A stretch of 64,000 nt of DNA from Albidovulum aestuarii (GTDB taxonomy: Bacteria > Pseudomonadota > Alphaproteobacteria > Rhodobacterales > Rhodobacteraceae): contig NZ_JASBQQ010000001.1 in NCBI RefSeq assembly GCF_029961185.1, forward strand, positions 842,462 to 906,461, in the 5' to 3' direction. Position numbers and translations under genes: made by a program. Below, one piece after another: positions 58,784-64,000 of this stretch. How positions within the stretch are numbered: the stretch's first letter is position 1; each line of letters starts with the position of its first letter. The notes beneath the pieces are model-generated. The model did not search any database and had not been told where the DNA came from. It saw only the letters and a program-made list of their open reading frames with translations.

Positions 58784-59677
58784 ATGGCGGATCACGTGAA
58801 TATCGAGCGTCGCAGACAGGCGATCTATGGCTGGATACTCCTGTCTCCTGCGGCAATCCTTCTGACGGCGTTCGCCTTTTATCCTTCTCTGGCCACGCTT
58901 TGGTCCAGCTTCTTCAGCCGAGGAACACGACGGCGTCCGAGCGAGTTCATAGGCGGCGAAAACTACGCCGACCTCTTTTCTGATCCGACGTTCTGGAAGG
59001 TTGTGACCAACAACCTGATCTACGCAGGCGTCACAATTCCCGTGTCGATCGCCATCGCGCTCGGAATGGCACTCTGGGCCAATTCGAAGATACCAGCACG
59101 AGGTTTCGTGCGAACCGCCTATTTCACGCCGACCGTTCTGCCCATGATTGCCGCAGCGAATCTCTGGCTATTCTTTTACACGCCGGGTCTCGGCGTTTTG
59201 GACCAGATCGGGTCGCTCTTTGGTCTTCCCAGCGTTAACTGGCTGGGCCAGCCCGAAACCGCGCTCTGGGCCGTGATCATCGTGACGATTTGGAAAGAGG
59301 CAGGGTTTTTCATGATCTTCTATCTCGCAGCGCTCCAGACCATCCCCGAGGATTTGAAAGAGGCTGCCGATATCGAGGGCGCGAGTCGCTGGACCTATAC
59401 CCGCAGGATCGTACTGCCGCTTCTGATGCCGACGACACTGTTCATCATGGTCAACGCCCTGATCAATTCGGTCAAGCTGATCGACCACTTGTTCATCCTG
59501 ACCAAGGGTGGTCCGAATGACGCTTCTAAACTGATCCTTTATTACATCTGGGAAATGGCCTTCGCTTTCTTTGATGCCCCGCACGCGGCGGCTATGACAA
59601 TCCTCGTGCTGGCGGTGTTGGGAATAGTGGCCGGGATCAAGTTTTCCTATCTCGACAAGCGGACCCATTACCAATGA
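58784..59677 (+). CDS. ugpA: Glycerol-3-phosphate-type ABC permease UgpA
   Basis: 297-residue inner-membrane permease with six hydrophobic segments. The EAA loop for ATPase contact is EAADIEGASRWTYTRRIVLP followed by LLMPT. The N-terminal segment is AIYGWILLSPAAILLTAFAF. It overlaps ugpE by four bases. Confidence 0.9.
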   Translation: MADHVNIERRRQAIYGWILLSPAAILLTAFAFYPSLATLWSSFFSRGTRRRPSEFIGGENYADLFSDPTFWKVVTNNLIYAGVTIPVSIAIALGMALWANSKIPARGFVRTAYFTPTVLPMIAAANLWLFFYTPGLGVLDQIGSLFGLPSVNWLGQPETALWAVIIVTIWKEAGFFMIFYLAALQTIPEDLKEAADIEGASRWTYTRRIVLPLLMPTTLFIMVNALINSVKLIDHLFILTKGGPNDASKLILYYIWEMAFAFFDAPHAAAMTILVLAVLGIVAGIKFSYLDKRTHYQ

Positions 59678-60483
59678 GCGCGCTTTCCCGACATATCGAG
59701 ACACTGGGCGCTCTGCTCCTTGCCGTGATCTGGATCTCGCCCTTGGTCTTCGCCTTCTGGGCGGCGTTTCACACGACGTCGGACGCGGTCAACTTCAATG
59801 TTGCCGCCCCCTGGACGCTCGATAATTTTCGTACAGCTTGGGCCGGGGCACCTTGGCTGAGGTATTTCGTCAATACCTTCTTTCTTGTCACGGTTATTCT
59901 CATCGGTCAGTTCGTGATCACAACGCTGGCGGGGTTCGCCTTTGCCAAGGTCCAGTTTCCGGGGCGCGACTTCGTCTTCATCCTGGTCCTGATGCAACTG
60001 TTCATCCTGCCCGAGGTGCTGATCGTCGAAAACTACGCGATGGTCTCGCGACTGGGTCTTTTCGACACAATCCTTGGGGTGGGCATGCCCTACATGGCCT
60101 CGGCCTTCGGCATTTTCCTGATGCGGCAGGCGTTCAAGGGTGTTCCGATCGAGTTGCACGAAGCCGCGCGGGTCGAGGGGTGCGGCTGGTTCGGAATCCT
60201 TTGGCGGGTCTACGTGCCTCTCGCGCGGCCCACGTATCTTGCCTATGCGCTGGTGTCGGTTTCAACCCACTGGAACAATTTCCTTTGGCCGCTCATCGTC
60301 ACCAACTCACCCGATACTCGACCTCTTACCGTCGGCCTTTCTATCTTTGGCGCGCCCGAGAACGGCGTGGACATATCGGTGATCTCGGCGGCAACGATGA
60401 TGTCCGTCGCCCCCCTTCTGATCGCCTTCCTCGTATTCCAGCGTCAGTTCGTGCAGGCTTTCCTGCGCGCCGGGATCAAGTGA
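59674..60483 (+). CDS. ugpE: Glycerol-3-phosphate-type ABC permease UgpE
   Basis: 269-residue second permease. The EAA loop is HEAARVEGCGWFGILWRVYV followed by PLARPT, and ALVSVSTHWNNFLWPLIVTN is typical of the UgpE side. Six membrane segments are visible. It lies between ugpA and the phosphodiesterase gene, four bases upstream of the latter. Confidence 0.9.
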   Translation: MSALSRHIETLGALLLAVIWISPLVFAFWAAFHTTSDAVNFNVAAPWTLDNFRTAWAGAPWLRYFVNTFFLVTVILIGQFVITTLAGFAFAKVQFPGRDFVFILVLMQLFILPEVLIVENYAMVSRLGLFDTILGVGMPYMASAFGIFLMRQAFKGVPIELHEAARVEGCGWFGILWRVYVPLARPTYLAYALVSVSTHWNNFLWPLIVTNSPDTRPLTVGLSIFGAPENGVDISVISAATMMSVAPLLIAFLVFQRQFVQAFLRAGIK

Positions 60484-60487
60484 CAGG

Positions 60488-61285
60488 ATGGCACGCCTTC
60501 TGCAACTCAGCGATCTGCATGTCGTGTCACCCGGTTCGCTGGCATCTGGCGTATTGGATACCGGCGCGATCCTTCGTAGAGCCATAGATCAGCTGGCGAA
60601 TAAATTGGACGCCCTCGGGCCACTCGACGGTGTCCTCGTGACTGGCGACGTCAGCGACGATGGCAGCCATGAAAGCTATGTCGTCGCCCGCGCCGAGCTT
60701 GACCGGCTTGGTCTTCCTCTTCTCGTTGTGCCCGGCAATCATGATGACCGGGCGGCATTCCACGCCGGCTTTTCCGACCTGCCCGCGATGCCGGCCTCGG
60801 GTCTGATTGATTGGCTTCAGGAGGTCGGCGATACCTTTGTCATTGGGCTCGACACGCTGGTGGAGGGAAAGGGCGGAGGTGTCCTTCGCCGCGAAAGCCT
60901 CGCGTTCCTGTCCGTCGCCCTGTCAGAGGCAGGGTCACGACCAACGGTCGTGGCTCTCCATCATCCACCCTTGCGTACAGGTATCCGGTTTATGGATGCC
61001 ATCGGTCTTGAGAATGCATCTGCCCTTTGGCCTATTCTGGATGAAGCCGGGGGCTCGGTCACAGTTGTTGCCGGTCACGTCCACGGGATCTACCAGAGAC
61101 GGATAGGGCGGCATTTGGTGGCGACAGCGCCGTCCATCTGCAGTGCCTTCGCATTGGATATTCGCACTGACGCACCGGTCGGTTTCTTCACCGGCCCAAC
61201 GGGCTGCGCTCTAATCGATACGGGACCCGAAGGGGTTTGGAGCGCGATACCGTTGGAGACCGGCGAAGGGCCATTCCCCTTTTAA
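60488..61285 (+). CDS. Calcineurin-like phosphodiesterase
   Basis: 265-residue class III phosphodiesterase related to CpdA/GpdQ. Metal-binding motifs occur in order: LLQLSDLHVVSPG, VLVTGDVSDDGSHESY, VVPGNHDDRAAFH, ALHHPPLRTG and VAGHVHGIYQ. Since it ends the ugp operon, it probably hydrolyses imported glycerophosphodiesters to glycerol 3-phosphate, taking the place of the unrelated UgpQ enzyme. Substrate is inferred from context. Confidence 0.87.
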   Translation: MARLLQLSDLHVVSPGSLASGVLDTGAILRRAIDQLANKLDALGPLDGVLVTGDVSDDGSHESYVVARAELDRLGLPLLVVPGNHDDRAAFHAGFSDLPAMPASGLIDWLQEVGDTFVIGLDTLVEGKGGGVLRRESLAFLSVALSEAGSRPTVVALHHPPLRTGIRFMDAIGLENASALWPILDEAGGSVTVVAGHVHGIYQRRIGRHLVATAPSICSAFALDIRTDAPVGFFTGPTGCALIDTGPEGVWSAIPLETGEGPFPF

Positions 61286-61556
61286 GCCGTCTCGGGTCAA
61301 CCTGAAGGTCGTTTTTAGGGCGCGAGGTCCACCAAATTAATCGCACAGGTCAGCGCTGAGGGATCAAAGGCAGGTTTGGTCAAACCGGGCTCCAGCAGGC
61401 TGTATAGTTGCCAATGACCGCAATGGGCCGTCCGTACCGGGCGCAGGACAACAAGACCACGGAAATGCGGCACCGCCTCAGTTCGGCTCTGAGCGCAATG
61501 CGGACGTTTATGCGTGGCGGTTCAGGCCGCTATCGGCCCGAACCTTGGAGTCTCTA
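61286..61556. other. Intergenic stretch without a recognisable gene
   Basis: 271 bases between the stops of convergent genes. No supported gene and no T-tailed hairpin seen. Confidence 0.4.
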
Positions 61557-61883
61557 TCAACCGGCCTTTAGATAAGGGATCGTACCGGCGATGTCTGTGT
61601 CGTCAATGACGTGAAAGTTTGACACGCTGCCGGCCTGGCGGGCTCGGCCGTACGGTGCGTAGTCAGGGTCTGCGGCAAACCCATCCAGTGCCTCTCGGCT
61701 GGGGAACTCCAGGATGGCTATCAGGGTGCTGTCCTTGTCTGCGCCTTCAAGAGTTTCGATGTTGCCGCTTCGGGACAGGTAACGGCCTCCATGCCTTTGC
61801 ACTAACTCGTGGACGTTGGTCGCGTACTCGGGGACCCAACCGTCGTCGGTGACCTTGATGTCTGCGATTAAATAAACAGTCAT
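61557..61883 (-). CDS. DUF1330 family protein
   Basis: 108-residue protein of the DUF1330 dimeric alpha-beta barrel family. It starts TVYLIADIKVTDDGWVPEYA and contains GGRYLSRSGNIETLEGADKD and ILEFPSREALDGFAADPDY, the family core. Function is generally unknown; some are co-regulated with stress or detoxification genes. The ATG at 61883 is well spaced from AAAGGAAAA; an ATG two codons earlier is also possible. It is divergent from the HxlR regulator, its probable controller. Confidence 0.85.
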   Translation of the reverse strand: MTVYLIADIKVTDDGWVPEYATNVHELVQRHGGRYLSRSGNIETLEGADKDSTLIAILEFPSREALDGFAADPDYAPYGRARQAGSVSNFHVIDDTDIAGTIPYLKAG

Positions 61884-61966
61884 GCGCATTTTCCTTTCAT
61901 GGGCCGGCCCGGATGGCGCGGCGTGTCTTCGAAATCTGCCAGCGAAGGGAGAACGCCATCCAGTCA

Positions 61967-61992
61967 CGAAACTGGACTGGGTGATACAGTTT
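61967..61992. promoter_or_regulatory. Inverted repeat between DUF1330 and HxlR genes
   Basis: GAAACTG and CAGTTTC form perfect 7-bp arms 12 bases apart, overlapping a direct repeat of CTGGACT. The location in the divergent promoter suits an HxlR operator; binding is inferred. Confidence 0.45.
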
Positions 61993-62052
61993 CTGGACTA
62001 GGCGGCTGCGCGGAACCGATTACTGTCGCCTTAGAGGAAAGAGGAACGAGAC

Positions 62053-62745
62053 ATGACCCAAGCCGGTTACAAACAATTCTGCCCGCTAGCCATGGCAGCC
62101 GAAGTGCTGTGCACTCGCTGGACAATGGTGCTTTTGCGGGAGCTCATAGCTGGCTCTAGCCGGTTCAATGACCTGCGCCGCGGCGTGCCAAAAATGTCGC
62201 CGACGCTGCTGTCACAAAGACTGAAAGATCTCGAAAAAGACGGAATCGTAGAGAGAAAACCCGTTCCGTCAGAGCGGGGCGTATTTGAATATCACCTTAC
62301 TGAGGCAGGCCGCGATCTCCGCGAGGTTGTCATCGCCATGGGCATGTGGGGTCAAAAGTGGGTTGAATCATCGCTGTCGCTTAAGAATCTCGATCCTTCA
62401 CTCTTAATGTGGGATATGAGACGCAACTTGAACCCCGACCCTTTGCCAAAGCGGCGCGTCGTAGTTCAATTCTTGTACCACGATCTACCGTCCACAAAGA
62501 GCGACTGGTGGCTGGTGATCGAACCGGCAGGAGAAGTCGATCTTTGCTGGGCTGATCCAGGGTTCGAAGTGGACCTGTATGTCCGCACTGACCTCAGAAC
62601 AATGACGGCAATATGGATGGGCGTGAGCGACGTCGCCGCAGAACGTGATAGATTCGAGTTCACCGGGTCCAAGGAGCTTTCTTCGACCATCCAGACGTGG
62701 CTTGGCCTCAGTCCATTCGCCGCACAGAAGAAGCTTGTCGCTTGA
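62053..62745 (+). CDS. HxlR-family transcriptional regulator
   Basis: 230-residue protein. The N-terminal HxlR winged helix includes the conserved cysteine (QFCPLAMAAEVLCTRWTMVL), LLRELIAGSSRFNDLRRGVP, SPTLLSQRLKDLEKDGIVER and FEYHLTEAGRDL. The C-terminal 110 residues are an SCP2-like domain (DWWLVIEPAGEVDLCWADPG), making it longer than the minimal 110-residue family members; such fusions are known. The cysteine may sense redox or electrophile signals. Confidence 0.9.
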   Translation: MTQAGYKQFCPLAMAAEVLCTRWTMVLLRELIAGSSRFNDLRRGVPKMSPTLLSQRLKDLEKDGIVERKPVPSERGVFEYHLTEAGRDLREVVIAMGMWGQKWVESSLSLKNLDPSLLMWDMRRNLNPDPLPKRRVVVQFLYHDLPSTKSDWWLVIEPAGEVDLCWADPGFEVDLYVRTDLRTMTAIWMGVSDVAAERDRFEFTGSKELSSTIQTWLGLSPFAAQKKLVA

Positions 62746-62891
62746 GATGATGCAGCTTGGATGCCGCGGCGGCTTGGTCCCGCAATGCGGACACCTATAC
62801 TCGCAAGCTGCGTCGATGAGCGGTATCAGCGACGCAACGATTGTTCTTTGTTTATGGTTTTGGCGGATATGGTGGCGAGAGGAGGTATCGC

Positions 62892-63836
62892 ATGGAAGCA
62901 ATTGGAGCTGGGATAGCGGCAATTGGGAACACGCCACTGGTGCGGCTCCGGAAGGTGGTGCCGGGGGGTGCGGCTGAGGTTTGGGTGAAGCTCGAGGGTG
63001 GGAACCCGACAGGCTCATACAAGGATCGAATGGCGATCTCAGTGCTGAATGCAGCCCTGGAGCGCGGCGATGTCTCCCCTGGCGACACGGTTGTTGAGTT
63101 CACCGGCGGCAGCACCGGAACGGCGTTGGCTTTCGTCTCTGGCGTCCTCGGGTTGAAGTTCACCGCGGTGTTCTCGGATGCGTTCTCGAAAAGTAAGCAA
63201 CAAGCGATGGAGGCATTCGGGGCCGAGGTGCTCGTCGAGAAGAGCGTGGATGGGGCGATTACTCATGAGTTGGCTGAACGCATGAGACTGCGCGCCCATG
63301 CGCTCGCAGACCAACCGGGGCACTACTACGCGGACCAGTTCGGATCACCCGATGTACGCACGGGCTATCAGACCATGGGCCGTGAGATCGCCGAAGCGCT
63401 CGATGGAGACATCGACGTCGTCTGCGCAGGCGTTGGGACCGGTGGAGCCTTGATGGGATCGCTCGACGGTATGCGCGAGATGGGTGTAGCTCCGCATGTC
63501 GTTGCTCTGGAGCCAAGCCAGTCTCCGTTACTGACCACGGGCAGGTCAGGAGGCCACAAGGTCGAGGGGATCGCCGTGTTTCCCGATCCGCCGTTTCTTG
63601 ATCGATCGCAAGTGAGTGAGGTCCGCATGGTCAATCAGGAACGAGCATTTGAGATGTGTCGCAAGCTCGCGCGGGAAGAAGGTGTGTTTGGCGGCGGATC
63701 GACGGGTTTAAACGTCTGCGCAGCAATTGAACTGGCAATTGAGTTGGGACCGGGCAAACGCGTCGTTACGTTCAATTGCGACAGCGGGGCAAAGTATCTC
63801 GGAGGGCCAATCTACAGCCCTTCGCAGCACGGATAG
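62892..63836 (+). CDS. Cysteine synthase family PLP enzyme
   Basis: 314-residue fold-type II PLP enzyme of the cysteine synthase/cystathionine beta-synthase family. The PLP lysine is in KLEGGNPTGSYKDRMAISVL, the substrate loop is EFTGGSTGTALAFVSGVLG, and the phosphate cup is VCAGVGTGGALMGSLDGM. The usual EPTSGNTG loop reads EFTGGSTG, so substrate may differ from O-acetylserine. The ATG at 62892 follows GAGAGGAGG. Lone gene; partner and pathway unclear. Confidence 0.87.
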   Translation: MEAIGAGIAAIGNTPLVRLRKVVPGGAAEVWVKLEGGNPTGSYKDRMAISVLNAALERGDVSPGDTVVEFTGGSTGTALAFVSGVLGLKFTAVFSDAFSKSKQQAMEAFGAEVLVEKSVDGAITHELAERMRLRAHALADQPGHYYADQFGSPDVRTGYQTMGREIAEALDGDIDVVCAGVGTGGALMGSLDGMREMGVAPHVVALEPSQSPLLTTGRSGGHKVEGIAVFPDPPFLDRSQVSEVRMVNQERAFEMCRKLAREEGVFGGGSTGLNVCAAIELAIELGPGKRVVTFNCDSGAKYLGGPIYSPSQHG

Positions 63837-64000
63837 GGCAAGGCGGAAGATATTCAAGACGGACGTCCGCAATGTCCCGCTGAGCGGACTTTCAGTGATC
63901 AAAATGGTGCGGTAACGCGCCTTAAGGGCGCAACGCTCGCAAGACAAAGCGACCTCGACGCCCTGTTCCTCTTGCGCGATGATGATACCAGCGCAAGGGG
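63837..64000. other. Right edge of the window
   Basis: 164 bases after the PLP enzyme gene. No supported gene; any gene starting here would be cut by the window end. Confidence 0.4.

Overview
The window looks like part of the chromosome of a GC-rich alphaproteobacterium, most likely in the Rhodobacteraceae/Paracoccaceae. That assignment is an inference from protein character (SseB and uracil-DNA glycosylase pair, KpsT/KpsE/KdsA capsule genes, AmiC/AmiR, DUF2924/DUF3489 proteins); no rRNA or marker gene is present to prove it.

Layout. (1) 1-8.8 kb is ordinary chromosome: an SseB-like protein and a uracil-DNA glycosylase-family protein, an ArsR regulator with a metal or metalloid permease, NhaA, a short capsule block (kpsT, kpsE, kdsA), a BaiN-like flavoprotein and tRNA-Gln(TTG). 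(2) 8.8-12.8 kb is a recombination hot spot at the 3' end of the tRNA. A compact unit of about 2.9 kb, holding only a large serine recombinase, a DUF2924 protein and a DUF3489 protein, lies between two tRNA-3'-end-like repeats. A decayed copy and IS fragments follow. (3) 12.8-37.6 kb is a nitrogen island: a GlxA-type regulator, AmiC and AmiR, a signal-less peptide-binding protein, an amide-type ABC transporter with amidase and HupE/UreJ, then a GcvT-family protein and a divergent urease operon (fused ureAB, C, G, D, E, F). Two mobile-element clusters split the island. The promoter/leader and signal-peptide region of the transporter operon is duplicated in front of the regulator operon. The likely logic is that amides are imported and hydrolysed to ammonia and urea is hydrolysed by urease, with AmiC sensing amide and releasing AmiR to antiterminate leader RNAs.

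(4) 37.6-46.2 kb is a graveyard of insertions. A truncated IS630 abuts a truncated RTX-like gene. A perfect 2.7-kb IS1595-family transposon (24-bp inverted repeats, 8-bp target duplication) carries a four-gene passenger operon with a PIN-domain protein. An IS5 element splits a SEC-C/UPF0149-type gene, and an exact 285-bp repeat occurs twice. (5) 46.2-52.6 kb is a prophage- or ICE-like remnant: DUF5681 protein, ParB-methyltransferase, XRE regulator, ImmA-type peptidase, a cluster of TTCCCTG repeats, and a second full copy of the recombinase/DUF2924/DUF3489 unit. (6) 52.8-54.1 kb is an IS1111-type (IS110 family) element with a long 3' non-coding end that could encode a guide RNA.

(7) 54.4-63.8 kb returns to chromosomal genes: a glycerol-3-phosphate/glycerophosphodiester uptake and hydrolysis cluster (HAD phosphatase, GlpR-like DeoR regulator, UgpC, UgpB, UgpA, UgpE, phosphodiesterase), a DUF1330 protein divergent from an HxlR regulator, and a cysteine-synthase-family PLP enzyme.

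The most interesting items are the compact serine-recombinase unit seen twice intact and once decayed, the transposon-borne PIN operon, the duplicated amidase leader with tandem hairpins, and a single reading frame built from three transposase families.
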